The notes under the pieces: generated by a model
What the model was told of the DNA's origin: nothing
Seen by the model: only the letters and a program-made list of their open reading frames with translations
Databases searched by the model: none
Origin: Cunninghamia lanceolata
Lineage: Eukaryota; Streptophyta; Pinopsida; Cupressales; Cupressaceae
Length of the DNA: 64,000 bases
Assembly: GCA_027924645.1 (NCBI GenBank)
Contig: BSBN01000233.1
Location: 8,016,501-8,080,500 of the forward strand
Direction of reading: 5' to 3'
Program-made: the position numbers and the translations under genes
Shown: in pieces, positions 32,407-44,654 of the stretch
Layout: each line of letters begins with the position of its first letter
Numbering within the stretch: the first letter of the stretch is position 1

Positions 32407-33930
32407 TGATGTAGGAGCATCCCAGTCCAGGAGTAATCAGCATCAACCAAAAAAAAATTGGGTTTGTTTGACGTCTATTTTTGTTTACTTTTGGACAGTT
32501 TGCTTCAGGAAGATTTTCAGTCTCAAATAGAGCAAGTGAAGAGCATCATCATGTCGAAGAGCCAATTGGGTATCTCCTATTTCAATTTGGTGAAATTTGG
32601 CTAAAATTTGGCTAAGTTATAGCCAGTCAACGATTTCCCTGGTTCAGGAATCGCTCAGTTCATCGACTCGGCAATTCATCGATTTGATAGTTTGCCGATA
32701 GGAGATTCATTTGAACAAGCCTTGAAGGGAAGTTTGATTTTTTTGTAAGATTTCTTCAGTTAGCCATTTGGAATTTTAGTGAATTTGAATGAAGTTTCTT
32801 CATTTGTCAATGAAGTTGCAAGATTGTGAACTTAATCAACAAAATGTCTAGTTCATGAACCCATAGGTTCGTCGATGACTTACTTCGCCACTAAAGCCTG
32901 AGGGGCAAGTTTTGAATAAAGTCTTTTGTTATTGGCAAAGTTGTAATATTTCAAACCTAGTTGGCAAAGCTACTAGTTCACGAACCCTTAGGTTTGCCGA
33001 GGGTTCATTTCACCGATGAAGGCTTCCAAGGTGAAGTCAAATTTTATTAGTTCATGGAGAGAAGAAATCACTGATAAGTAGAAAATATTAAGTCTTCGAC
33101 TAGTTTTTGGTTTCTACAAGTTGCTGATTTGCCAACAATGGTTTAATGAAGCTTTTGGTAAGTTTGTATAGTTGGAGCTTTACTGATAAAAGGAGATTAA
33201 AGGCTTGTGACTATGTATTGGCAAACCTTTTGGTTTACAAACAAGCTTTTTCATTGATAGTTTATGCTGGAAAACCTTTAAGATTGTGAAGTAATTTTTT
33301 TACCGATAAACTCTTCTTAATAGTGTGTTGTGAATGCCTAAGTTCCCAACTCCTAGAGAACACCAATGAAGACATTTTGACCAAGTTCGAGGAGAGTGTG
33401 TTTTTCTAATAAAGGCGATCAATGACTAAAGGCTTTATACCGACAAACCTTTTCATTTGTGAAAGGCCTAATTTGCCAATAAGTAGTGATAGTTGACTTT
33501 AAGTTTGTGGAAATCTACATTTTCCAATAGAGACTTCCTTGGTTCATAGAAGAGATATTTTCCCAATAGCCGTTACAAGGAGATTTAAAGTTTGAAAAGG
33601 CTACACATTGTTGATGTATGGAACTTTATTAAAATATGTCTATTTTAATCAAACAATGTTATGAATCCATTTGGCAACCATCAAGTGGTTGTTGAAAACC
33701 TGACTATTCAATTATGTAATAGAATATTTCCATAACTATTTAGATTCCCTAGAGTAAGAATAAAAACGTGATTGTCATTTTGTTTTGTGGGGATTTTCTC
33801 TCAGAAGAGAGGCGAGTCGATAGTGGATTGGAGTGGGGTGATTTGCCTAGTCAAGGAAGATGAGGTAGAGAATTATGTCAAGGGGGATGCTATTGATGGG
33901 TTGGTGATGCCCAGAATAATGGAAGAAGAG
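32407..33930 (+). repeat. Array D LTR2, first part
   Basis: It starts TGATGTAGGAGC and aligns with LTR1 from 21771 to 23309. It ends at the F insertion with AAGAG (33926-33930). The open frame at 33772-34011 runs across the junction and is not a gene. Confidence 0.85.
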
Positions 33931-34167
33931 GGTGTGTGCAAGAAGTTGAATCAACTTTTTGGCCAAAAAGTGGAAGTGTTTTCCCTGATTTTTAGAATTT
34001 GTCACATTTGACCTAAAATTTGAAGCACTTAAAGATTGAATCCTAAAAAATTTAGTACTATGAAATATAGTACTTGAAGTCTAGTTTGTAAATATGTAAT
34101 TTATTTTAATATGCAAATGATACAAATTGATTTTCAATAGGCATGCCTAAAAATCATAGTTTAAAAT

Positions 34168-35300
34168 TGTTGGGTTTTTTCCAGCTGATTGTCCTGAGTT
34201 TCCCTACAAGTTAGCCATTTCTTATCAACAATATCCTCATGTTAGTGGCCAACAATATAGGAGACTGACTCTGAGTCTCCTCTGCTTCTTCATGCTCTAC
34301 AAAACCTAAGGGGGTATTCCCTACTCAATACCTATAGGATAAATCTTTGTTTGAGATCAAGTATTGACACAAAGAAGATGAATCCTTTCTGATGAAGGCC
34401 AAAATTGTAAGATGAATGCAAAGGGGCTAGCTTTTGACCCTACTATAGTTGTGAACCAAAGGATTTTCAAACCCTAAAACTACTCCAAAAATCCTAAAGG
34501 TTTGTAGATAATGTTATGGTTTTGTTGTATACTTCGCTGGAAGATTAGGGTTTTGACTAACAAACTCAATACAAACTCTAAGCGGTGCTTATCCTAATGG
34601 CATGAAGTCAAATAGACGTATATGTGTGAATGATTCTCATAAACTAAACCAACACTCAAGTTTCAAGGGGTTTAATTAGCATTTGTCTTAAAAACACTAC
34701 CCAAGATAGAGTATCATATTAACTCTGCTTACATATATCCCTGTTGCAATGTGTTCTTCCTCATATGTAACCTTTGACATTTAATCTATTCCTTGAATAA
34801 AAGTAAAAGATTAAGTATGCAATATAGTAAACCTATATTATAGAATCTAAGATAACCCTTAGTTATTTGATTCAAAAGAAAAACACATACAACCATGGAT
34901 ACAATTAACAAGACACATGTATACAACATTTTTCATTTACATCAACATGAAACTAAATAAAATTTATGTAGAAATATATTCAACACACAACTCATAGACC
35001 TACAAAACAAGAGATGAAGCAACTGAGAGAAACTTGTATTTTATTTACTCCTCAAAATTCCAAAATCATTCAACAACCTTACAAAGTGAGGCAACCAGCT
35101 CCTTATAGACACAAAGCCTAGCGCCAACATTCATTACATGTGTTGATTAGGTGAGAATACAATGCAAAGTGCCACTCAAGGGCATTGAGACATTTATTAC
35201 ATTGAGCACAAAGAAAAATAAAAAACAATATATCACATGGGACCTAAAATACCTAAGGAGTTCATCCATATAAATGTAGAGGAGTAGTTGCTTGTCTGCT
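34168..35300 (-). repeat. LTR-like stretch within F, related to the G LTR
   Basis: It begins TGTTGGG. At about 34620-35100 it follows the same order of phrases as 47760-48250: CTCAAGTTTCA..GGGG, ATATCCCTG, TCCTTGAAT, AACCCTTAG, CTTACAAAGTG. The match is interrupted and by eye only. It fits the 3' part of a minus-strand LTR of that family. Confidence 0.5.
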
Positions 35301-35310
35301 TCAGGTACAT

Positions 35311-38300
35311 CTATTTGTATCTCTCCACCCACTTAGCATACGACCCTTTTGATGGCCAGTGAAATGCAATCAGCTTCAAAATCTTGTCATTGTGTCCTAC
35401 GTACCGTGCATCCATCAAAACCTTTGCTTCCTTGCAAAATAACTCAAAATTTATTGCTAATATGTGCAATTTGTCCAAGGTTGAATTCAAAATTGCCAAC
35501 TTGGGATCACCATTGGTGCAACAAGTAGAAATGAGTTTGTTAACATTGTTATTGAAATCAATCTTCCACCTATCAAGGCTCTTGACTTGCCCATCAGCCT
35601 CTTATATACTAGGCATATATTTCTTATCTATCCTTTCCATAAATAATTTCTTTTCACCTAGTACCTTATCCAATTTTAATTGGAAAGCTACAACCCCTTC
35701 AAGTATTTCCAACATCTCAAGGATTAGCTTCATTTTTGGTGGTGCCTATGCATCAAACCTTGCATATCTGATCATGTCCCTCAATTCACTCATCCTTCAC
35801 AACCACGATATTTGCATTGTTTTAAGATGCTTTTTGTCCTTCTCATGCTTATCTAATGCATCCATTAAATTAGAATAAGACCTCCATGTCTCATCTATCC
35901 TTGCTACAATTTTTGTCACTTTGTAGTTTATCAAGTTAGTGACTATCTCTTTGAATGAACTTTCCTTTTCCTCCTTCAATCTCTTCACCTCCTCCTTCAT
36001 CTCCCTGATTTCAGTCAATAAAGGCTATGTATCAAATGGAAAGGACTCTGCTGTTAGGATTACAGGTGGGGGAGTGGAAGTACCAGCCTTCAATGATAGC
36101 TGCTCCTTCCATTTATTAAGTTCTGCAATTGCCTGAGCATAATGTAGCAACAACTCATGATGTTCCTTCTGCAGCTTGTTTGTGACTACATTAGGAAATT
36201 ATGCAGTCTGTACATTCAAACTTGTAGTCTGGGGGGCAGGGGTGTTAGATATCCTCTTAATTATTACATCCCCTACAAATTCCCCCAATCCAAAGCTAGG
36301 CTTGCTATTATTTGGGGCTAGAGCCCATATAGCCAATGTTTCATACCTAGGATTGAAGGTTGCACTAGAGAGAGCCTTCTCTACTTGTTCATCTGTCATA
36401 TCGGAATCTTCCCTAGTTATTGTGTCAAATGCAATGGCATATGACAAAGTCCAGTGAGGAAGGAGTAGGATATTGCTCTTAGCAACCAATGCTCTCCCTT
36501 CCTCTAGAGTCATTAAACTGATGGCCTTATTAACTTCTTTTAACACCCTTTGGGTGATGGCCTCATACTCAAAGGGGTTTGCTCCACTCTTGGCATCTTC
36601 AATCCTTTTTTGGAACTCCTCACTCCTTACTTTCAACACATTGCTCAGGAATTTAGGAGTGTTTATGAATTCACCATGCTCTAAAAATTTGTTACAAGCC
36701 ATTATTCTGACATCTTCAATATCTACATTCTAGCTTCTCATTGTTCTCATTGCCCTATTTTTAGTGAATGAATAGGGCCTTACTCTGTCAAGTGAATTTA
36801 TCTGATGGGTAGTTTCCTACACCTGCTCTTCTATTTCACCCTCAAGGTCGACCACCTCAACTTCCTCTAGATTCTCTAAATCAATAATCAGTGCTTTCTT
36901 GGCAAGGGAGGGGTCATTTGATTCCTTCTTAGCAGTATATCCTCCCCTAGTACTTCTAGGCTGATATGATGGCCTCTCTTCTCCTTCAGGAGCACTAGAA
37001 ATTAGTTGTTCTACATTATCCAACATCTTTTGAATCCTCTGAATGGGGTCCTGCACCTCCGCAAAGGCACCTTGATATGCAACATTTATATTCTTCCTCA
37101 TTCTTTCACCTACCATTATGGTGTCCCACTTGATCCTCAAGTGGTGGACATCATCCATTCTGGAGCAATTTATGACAGGATCGTCAATTAGGTCAAAAAT
37201 CCCTCTTATCTTGTTGATGAAGCCCTCAGGGTCAAAAATCCTTGGATGCTCCAAATACATCCCAAAATATTACATCACTAAATAAAGCTGATCAAGCCCA
37301 CTCTTATCAGCTATCAGAAAATCACTAAATCTGAGGGAGGTAGGAAAAAATGAGCCCTTCTTATGTCTCCTCAGGTGCTCCTTATCTGATTCATTCAATT
37401 GCCTGATGATCTCTAAGAATGCAACTCTCTTAGGTACATACTTAGGCAAAATGTGGGATGGGGCCTCAAACCCATAGACCCTGATGCAAGTAGTGTGCTA
37501 ATGAAAAAAACCAGTCACCCCAATTATGATCAATCCCTAAGTGAGGAGTCATGTCCAAAGGCCTTAGAAAATCCAATACATCTGGGTGTAGCCTCTCTCC
37601 ATCTGGCTCCAAGAAACCAAGAATCCTCCTCACAAAATATTCCTCAAAAATTATATTTAATCAACACTAGTACAATGCATATCTATCATGCAGGTCCATA
37701 TTTGCACTGGCAACATGTTTCATTGGGCATCTATTATTTTGACATGTAAGTTTTGGTGCCACATTCCAGAAAAAGGAAATAGAAGCATATGACACAGCAT
37801 GGAATACCATGTGAATTCAACATGAGCATCCACAGTAGATAGCTTGCTCTTGATTTCTGTCATCTGCTTGTGCATCATATCTACAATATAGGAGGCATAA
37901 TCATATGGTTCTTTGGTCTCTTAACTCTGAATATCAACTGCCATCATCATCAGAGATATGGACATTTTGTCTGAGGCATCCCTACCTAGCACTTGACATA
38001 GACTGTGATATGTTCTGATATAATAATCCATGAACAAACTGCACTGAAAGGGTTCCACTTCACTAGCTAAAATCTTCACCAGTTTGCCATCAACACCTCT
38101 TGGCCTATGCTTGTCCAAGTTGAAGTCCCTATAGGCATGTTTAACAGTTTGGTATTTCTTCTTCAATCCACTTACGTCAATTGTCTTATTAGCCATAGGG
38201 TTCAAGTTAAATACAGTGGCAATGTACCCTTTGGTGAATTTGATCAATTTTGTACCATTTCCTGCTATGACTATTCTTTTGTGAGGATCATATCTCAATG

Positions 38301-38600
38301 CTATTGCTCTAAGTCAGGATTAGGGAATACATTGGAGCAAATGAGCTTGGCCAGATCAAATCGCCAAGCATGGCAGATAGGGGACTTATAATCCATTCTT
38401 TTGTGCTAGTGTTCAAATAGGACCCAACCAAGAACAGGCAGTCTGGCATCTCTACAACTGTAACAAAAATCAAGGAACTTATCATTTGGTCCGCTAGGAC
38501 CATGCAGATTCAGGGCTCTTCTAGTAGAACATGGCAGTTGGACCATGAGGTCCTCATCTAATCTGTGCTTAGAGGTGGAGGACTGACTACCTTGACTCAT
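35311..38600 (-). pseudogene. Broken frame of about 1,100 codons in F, unknown product
   Basis: ATG at 38600 opens a Ser-rich start. After a shift between 38406 and 38298 a single frame carries on to 35311 with scattered stops (open pieces 37921-38298, 36817-37260, 36199-36702, 35797-36018, 35311-35499). Visible features are: a basic globular-looking N part (FTKGYIATVFNLNP, HRPRGVDGKL); a middle with DPEGFINKIRGIFDLIDDP and an acidic LENLEEVEVVDLEGEIEE; then a Lys/Glu coiled coil (EIREMKEEVKRLKEEKESS) and a helical end. No RT, IN, transposase DDE or membrane segment was recognised. Its length and coiled-coil end recall extra frames of plant LTR elements, but no homology to the B aORF is visible. 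Confidence 0.55.
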
Positions 38601-39500
38601 TTTTTTAAACTGATCGTAACAAGCTAGGGTTTCTTACATATGCAATTATCTACCTCCTTAATCAAGCAGTCAACTTAAAATATGTTGGGTATAATCATAT
38701 AGGATGAACTTACTAGTTTATGTTTGCAGGAGTCTATATTTTGTTCTTTTCTCTCTTGAGAATCCGCTATGCATCTGAACTTTGTATGTGCTTGAAGAAA
38801 TGATGCACAAAGCCCTAACTGTTCTTACTTTTAAGCTTCGTAGCATAGCCTCTGATGCATTAATGGAGGTAGCCTTGGCTTTAACCTTTCATTCATGTCA
38901 CAGGGTGCCTTCAATGTTCATCACAAAAGTTTAAACTTATGTTGTTGATTTGAGTTCATTCCTGCAAGATCCACGGCCATCATTTACTTGTGAGATTTAA
39001 AAATATCAGTCATCATAGTTGAAAAGTCCTTGACCTATCAAGATGAGCCACATCAGATGTACTTCCTTTATTGACTGCATCACCTTTTGTCTGGTCTAGA
39101 CATGTGGCATCACTTCGCAGCGTCGCAGCCGATAGTGGGCCACCACTTTACCTACCCTGTACAGGTGCGATGAAGCCTCCACATGTCCACCCTTCATTTG
39201 TTTTTCATTTCTTTGATAAGACAAGGCCATGTGTCACCATCTCATGACCTCACAGCAATGATATGCAACCATTTGATTAAAACTTTCCCTTGATCCACTT
39301 TTATATTGACATTTGGCAACATACAGTTGGCTAGTGCAAGATTCCTAATGTAATAGGATGTAAGCATAGATCCTTTGATAGGTCTCACCATGTCGCAGCC
39401 ACGTAGCAGGGTGGTGACATCATTGATGATGTGCTACAACACTGTGATATTCATTTTATTAAGCCTTATAACCTACGGGAAGACTTAGGACCTGGGTTTA
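38601..39500. other. Unassigned segment of F upstream of the broken frame
   Basis: No coding frame or repeat partner was found. It contains several GACATGTGGC or CCATGTGTC words (39110, 39185, 39228) like those in the G LTR array, and a GCAGCGTCGCAGCC stretch near 39120. It may be the 5' part of the same LTR-like sequence. Confidence 0.3.
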
Positions 39501-40135
39501 ATTTTACGGTCCATAGGTGGAAAGACCTAGGAAATGGGGCCAGTCACCTAACGGGCACAAAGGCTTAAAGTCATAACTTAAATGACCGGAAACCTACCAC
39601 GAGCAATCAATAAGGAATTAGAAATATAGGGCATGAGCCTAGGGACTTAGGTTTAATGGATTTTAAAGGGCAAAGACTTATAACTTTATGAACCTAACAC
39701 CCTAAACCCTAATGGGTATCACCAAAAGTCACTTTTTTTAACCATAGCATGCACCTATACATCAACCATATTTTGACCTAAATAATTGTATTTTTATGAA
39801 TCCTTTTGGGAAAAGATCTATAACACACTAAAGATTGTGCATGATATATTTTTGTAATTTTTTTGAATATTTTTTATTCAAGTTTTAATTTGCCATAATT
39901 GTTGTTTTGAAAATTCCTTGTGTACGTCACGCATAAGATGACCTAAGCTCATCGTTTTTTGATTTTTTTTCAAGTTGAAATGAATTATCTGAAAATTGTG
40001 CACGTATAATTTGTTTTCCAAAAAATTATTTTAATAAAAAGTTACTAAAATAATAAGAAACCTGAGATTTAAAGTTTATGGACCACTTTCATAAAAAAAT
40101 ATTTCAAAAATAGACAAAATCATCCAATTGTAATA

Positions 40136-40416
40136 AAATTACATATTTGGAATCTACACAATCTCATCTATAATGGGTTTTAATTTGATCTAAAATTTCA
40201 TAAAGAAAGTTGTCAGCCATTTTGCCAAAGTCCATTTCTTGAAAAAATTTGAAGCTTTTTGTTTAAGAAATAAATAATAAATACAAAAATATGTTCAACA
40301 CTAAAAAATTTATATATTTTAAAACTAGACATTGTCATCTAAAATGGGTTTCAATTTCATCCAAAATTCTAAAAAAAAAATTGTCAACCATATTGCCAAA
40401 ATCCATCACTTTTGAA
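40136..40416. repeat. Two diverged tandem units near F right end
   Basis: About 40136-40250 and 40306-40416 share the order CAATCTCATCT/CATTGTCATCT, TAATGGGTTT/AAATGGGTTT, ATCTAAAATTTC/ATCCAAAATTC, GTCAGCCATTTTGCC/GTCAACCATATTGCC. The period is about 170 bp. The surroundings are very AT-rich. Confidence 0.65.
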
Positions 40417-40476
40417 AACATTTTTCCCTGAGGATTCCACTAAACGTGGACCCAAATTATTCCACTTACCCAAGAG

Positions 40477-40685
40477 TAGATTGATTTTTTATTCCTGTAG
40501 AAGCTACATAATTAAATAAAATTGTTATTTTGTTGTGATTCTAGATATTACTATGGCATAGAGCTCTAAGTTAGAGATTTGAGTAAATTCAAATGAAATA
40601 TCTATTGTTTATGAGTTTATACTTTTGTTATGTTGTTGGGTTGCATGATTGGGCTGCCTGATAAGGTTCCCTGGTCATGACTACA
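40477..40685 (+). repeat. Array D LTR2, second part
   Basis: It aligns with LTR1 23310-23524 and ends CATGACTACA. TGGTATCAGAG (40688-40698), an intact iMet-type primer site, follows 2 bases later, showing that the internal region restarts here. Confidence 0.85.
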
Positions 40686-41488
40686 AGTGGTATCAGAGAT
40701 ATGGTCTTCAGTGTGTAGACAAAGCACCAAATGTGAGGTAGTCTGCACTAGGACCTGCAGGTGGAGAGTGAAGCAGATGTGTTATCTGAGGAGCTCGAGA
40801 GAATTGTTGCAGGTGTGTGAAGAGTCCTGAGAAATTGTGAGCTGAGAGAAGACATTGAATCCATGAGTGAGAGTTGGTTGTGAGTGTGATTTTATTATAG
40901 GAAGGACCTATAAATGGAAAGGGTGTTTTGAATTGTTGTGTACCTTTAAGTGTGTGCAGGTTGTAGAGAGTTGGTTTTGTGAGTGTGTAGGAGAGTGTCG
41001 GACAAAATGTCTTGGAAGCCAATAGAATATTTTATGATGAAGAAAGAATTTTTTAAGCCACAAAAAGAGAAACAAGAGACAATCCAAGGGAACAATGTGT
41101 TTCAAAATATTTGCAAGTTAGGTGGAAAGTGCTATAGAGTGGTTGTGGACAGTAGTAGCATAGATAATTTGGTGTCCTTGGAGATGGTCGAGAAGATGAG
41201 TTTGAAGAGAAGTTCTTTATTGTAAGGAGATTGTTAGATATGGGTAAGTGAACAATGTATTGTTGATTTTTAGATTCATAGATATATGGGTATGAAGGAG
41301 TCCCATTATTTTTTTGACAAAGATGTGTTTCCAAGTGATGATGTGTATGCAAGTAAAGGGGAAGAAGAAAAAGTTGTAGCAGTATGCCCTGATGGAGGCA
41401 TAGAAAAAGAGGTTGAGGAAGAGGAAGGTGTAGCAATGGCAGAGTATGAGAAGAGGAATGTAGATAATAAGACTGCAATAGTTGAAGG
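40686..41488 (+). pseudogene. Array D internal2, shortened copy
   Basis: It repeats the internal1 order: leader (GTCTTGGAAGCCAATAG), NNVFQNICKLGG, protease VVVDSSS near 41140, then the acidic stretch 41286-41490. Compared with internal1 it lacks most of the protease body (joined at GATATATGGG near 41281) and everything after TTGAAGG (41482-41488), where it joins the LTR3 remnant. Both joins fall on short shared words. No complete frame. Confidence 0.75.
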
Positions 41489-41510
41489 TTCCCTGGTCAC
41501 GAATGCACCA
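41489..41510 (+). repeat. Array D LTR3 remnant (22 bp)
   Basis: TTCCCTGGTCACGAATGCACCA matches the last bases of LTR1 (23503-23524) and ends at TSD GTGTT (41511-41515). The join to internal2 lies in shared AAGG (41485-41488; compare 31847-31850 and 23499-23502). Confidence 0.75.
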
Positions 41511-41515
41511 GTGTT

Positions 41516-43300
41516 TTCATAAGATAGGAAGATAGCTCATTAGAATATACAATATATTTTATTAGTAAGAATCTACAAGCACCAAGCTTGATTACACAAT
41601 CACTAGAAAAGAGTATTTAGCAATAGTGTAGGCATTTAATAATTTTTGTCACTATATCACTGGTTATCTTGTTTTTGTTCATATTGATCATTCAATGACT
41701 AGATATTTTCTAAACAAACTTGTGGTGAGTGGTAGAATAAATCATTGGTTTGTACTACTATAGAAATTTGATATTGTCATTTTAGACAAACCTGGTAGGG
41801 CCAATGTTGTTGCAAATTTTCTTTCTTGCATTACTTCTATTGAGGACAACCCTATCATAGATGACACTTTTCCTAATGAGCATTGTTTTTCACTAACAAC
41901 TCATGCTCCATGGTATGTAGATATTCCTAACTATTTGGCTGCAAGAAAGACCCCTCCACACTTTTAGCAAAAAGAAAAGCACAATTTAGTGGAAAATAGT
42001 ATTCCCTACTCTTTAGTATTGGGATATCTCTTTCATACTGCACTTAAAAATGTCATGATCTATTGTATATGGGAGGATGAGGTCTTTTACATCCTCTGTG
42101 CTTGTAATGATGAACCTTGTGGAGGATATTTTGCAGCCAAAAGGATAACTTCCAAAGTATTGACTACAGGTTACTACTAGCCCACATTACATAAGGATGT
42201 TATTCAGTACATAAGGTGTTGTGATCACTTCCAAAGGATGGACAAGCCCACTCACTCAGATGAAATGCTTTTGTAGCCACAAATAGTCATGGATCCATTT
42301 GATAAATGAGGCCTAGACTTTATAGGACCCATTGATCCACCGTGCTATAGGAAGGAGTACATCTTAGTCTACATAGATTATCTGACCAAATGGGTCAATG
42401 TAAATGCTCTCACACATGCTAGGGATGAGAAGGAAACTAAGTTTCTGTATGAGGAAACATTCACATGTTATGGTGTTCCAAGGGAAATAGTTACTAATTG
42501 GGACCCATAGTTTACTTCAGACCTAATTACTACTCTTATTTGTGAATATTGACTACACCATAAAAAGTTTATGCCATATCACCCACAATCCAATGGACAT
42601 TTAGAAGCTACAAATAGAGAGGTGGAGATTGTTCTTACCAAGATAGTTTCTCTACATCATAGAGATTGGGAATCACATCTTCTAGAAGCTATATGGGCAT
42701 ACACAATTACATGGAAGACAACAATAGGGTTTACACCCTACAAGTTAGTCTATGGCAAGAAATTTATCCTCCATATTGAGTTTGAACATAAAACCCTACA
42801 TGCTACCTTTGAAATAGGATGGACTTGTCTTCAACACAAAAAGAGAGAGTCATGCAATTGAATGCACTAGATGAGATGAGGAAGAAAGTAGTTCATCATG
42901 CTGAAATTGTGTAAAGATAAGATATGAAATGGAATGATAAATTTATGAAACGAAAATAGTTTCAACTAGGAGTTTAGGCATTACTCTATGATTCAAGATA
43001 TAGGGACCATAAATAGAAGTTACAAAAATGTTGGCTTGGTCTTTATGAAGTAAAGGAATTGTTTCCTAATATTTCAGTCAAGATGACAACCATTGGTCTA
43101 GTTTAGTTTCATCTGATGGTGAATGACCATCACTTAAGCTCTATAAGAAGCCATTGGATAAGGAATCCTTCATTCAAAGGTTCCTTCAAACTAGCCTACC
43201 TCCTGCCCACATAGAACTCTATGAGTTAGTTCATTATAAAATAATGGTCACATTAGTGAAGGATCTCACAACCTCAAACACTACCTCCCACTAAGGTTTG
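41516..43300 (+). pseudogene. Old gypsy element H, RNase H end and integrase relic
   Basis: It continues H after array D. RNase H end: ITRKEYLAIV and HYITGYLVFVHIDHS near 41600-41690, then KPGRANVVANFLS at 41790-41830. Integrase: CCDHFQRMDKPTH (zinc region) near 42220, GLDFIGPIDPP near 42310, LTKWVNVNA near 42385, VTNWDP near 42490 (catalytic Asp stretch with Asn-Trp changes), MPYHPQSNGHLEATN near 42571-42615, ending near 43250. Stops occur about every 50-100 codons. The longest open piece is 42571-42858 (96 codons), the DDE Glu end. Confidence 0.8.
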
Positions 43301-44245
43301 TTTTCTTCCACTGTATATATATACATAAAATAAAATATATATATTAGAAAAAATCTTGTTTTGATAATAATGGCACAATGGTTTTTAGTTCCTACAGTGC
43401 TACATGGTAATAGTGCATTACTTTAACTGATGCAAGATACATGTAATTCTCTATAGGCATACCTAAAGCCACTCTACAAGTACATTCTTTTGATTTCTGG
43501 TACAAGCACACCTACAACCACTATTCTAGTACACTGGTTTGATAGCTATTAAAGGCCAACCCATAGTAACTATACTAATCCAATGTTATGTTACGTGCTA
43601 CAGGGAAACCAACAACAACTATACTAATGAACCTGTAGTAGCTTCATAAAAAAAAATCAACAATAATCTCATCACCATAATGCAGCAACCCTACTCCTTT
43701 TGGACTAGTCTTTCTTCTCCAATAAAACACTAATTTTCACTAGTTTGTGCTAGAACTTATCCACTCTACCCATACCATACACTCAATAAATGGAGCTCTA
43801 TATTCCTTTTTCCCATCATTACACTTGTTCAAATTCCCATTTACCCTTCATATTTCCTAATTCTCATTCCTCTTCATTTCTCACTCCAACGATAAAGGTC
43901 ATTTCACTATCATCATAGATTCATCCCTTCTGACACGTCAACAATATTCTCTATTCAGTGATTCCATTGTCATACTATGCCAACAATCACATCATCAGTT
44001 GTTGATCATTTATGCCACATCACATCATTACCATCGGTAATCATGTAAATATCATTAAGATAGGTTTGTTGAATATACTTTTTATAATTACATTTTATGC
44101 ATTAATTATTCAATAACATAAACATTTAAACAATGTTCTTTTAACCACTACTTCCACATGACCATTTTTCATAACTTCCCATCGATGACGCTTATTCATA
44201 CATCATAGTCACTCCTCCATGTCACTTGAGGGCAAGGGACTATTT
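43301..44245 (+). other. H 3' untranslated region
   Basis: AT-rich sequence with a TATATATATA run near 43312 and no supported frame. It lies between the integrase relic and the polypurine tract. Confidence 0.4.
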
Positions 44246-44262
44246 ATTGGGGGGTGAGAGCA
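44246..44262 (+). other. Polypurine tract of element H
   Basis: GGGCAAGGGACTATTTATTG followed by GGGGGTGAGAG is a typical plant gypsy pre-LTR stretch. The 3' LTR probably starts at TGTAATTGC (44263). Confidence 0.6.
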
Positions 44263-44560
44263 TGTAATTGCTAAAATGACCATAACTACACCTTACACCT
44301 ATAAACTAGGATGTACAAATAATCATCATCATGACGAGTTATGGTGGTAATATCCTTGCATGAATGACCAATCCAATTTTATTTCCATTATGCATGGATA
44401 TACCTTCACATTTTTGCTTTTTCTTAGAGATCATGTTAATTATATAAAGATATTAGTTGTACTTTGAGCCTAAAGCTGCAATCTCCTCTCATCATCTCTG
44501 GAAATTTTCAAACTCACTACTCCAAGCCTAAATCATTCCCTACTATAGGTTCACTTGTAG
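44263..44560 (+). repeat. Probable start of H 3' LTR
   Basis: It begins TGTAATTGCTAAAATG after the PPT, with TATATAAAGA at 44441-44450 as a TATA box. The end was not located because no second copy is in the window. Confidence 0.45.
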
Positions 44561-44654
44561 CCATGGGAGGTGACATTATTAGAAGAAAGCCCACTGACCA
44601 TATAGTCTTTCTATAAGATCATGTAGTACTTGCCTTATTTCAATGAGTAGGCTA

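Larger units (their letters stand above)
33931..40471. mobile_element. Insertion F (6.5 kb) in array D LTR2, unclassified
   Basis: The insertion is exact: LTR1 has a single AAGAG at 23305-23309 with continuous flanks, and here AAGAG flanks both sides (33926-33930, 40472-40476). The termini are not TG...CA. If the left end is set one base earlier (GGGTGTGTGC) and the right end read in complement (GGGTAAGTGG), 18 of the first 26 positions match, a possible imperfect terminal inverted repeat; the TSD would then be AAGA. Inside are an LTR-like stretch, a broken minus-strand frame of about 1,100 codons and an AT-rich right end with subterminal repeats. It could be a DNA transposon carrying captured sequence or a highly altered retroelement. 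Confidence 0.7.
21766..41515 (+). mobile_element. Gypsy-type array D: LTR1-internal1-LTR2-internal2-remnant LTR3
   Basis: TSD GTGTT at 21766-21770 and 41511-41515 encloses three LTR copies and two internal regions of one family: LTR1 21771-23524, internal1 23525-32406 (split by copia E), LTR2 32407-40685 (split by insertion F), internal2 40686-41488, and a 22-bp LTR3 end (41489-41510). The outer TSD shows that the whole array derives from one insertion into H. The internal region holds a leader, a degenerate gypsy protease and an acidic frame, with no RT or IN, so the family is non-autonomous. The LTR-internal-LTR-internal form may come from unequal recombination or an integrated tandem. Confidence 0.8.
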
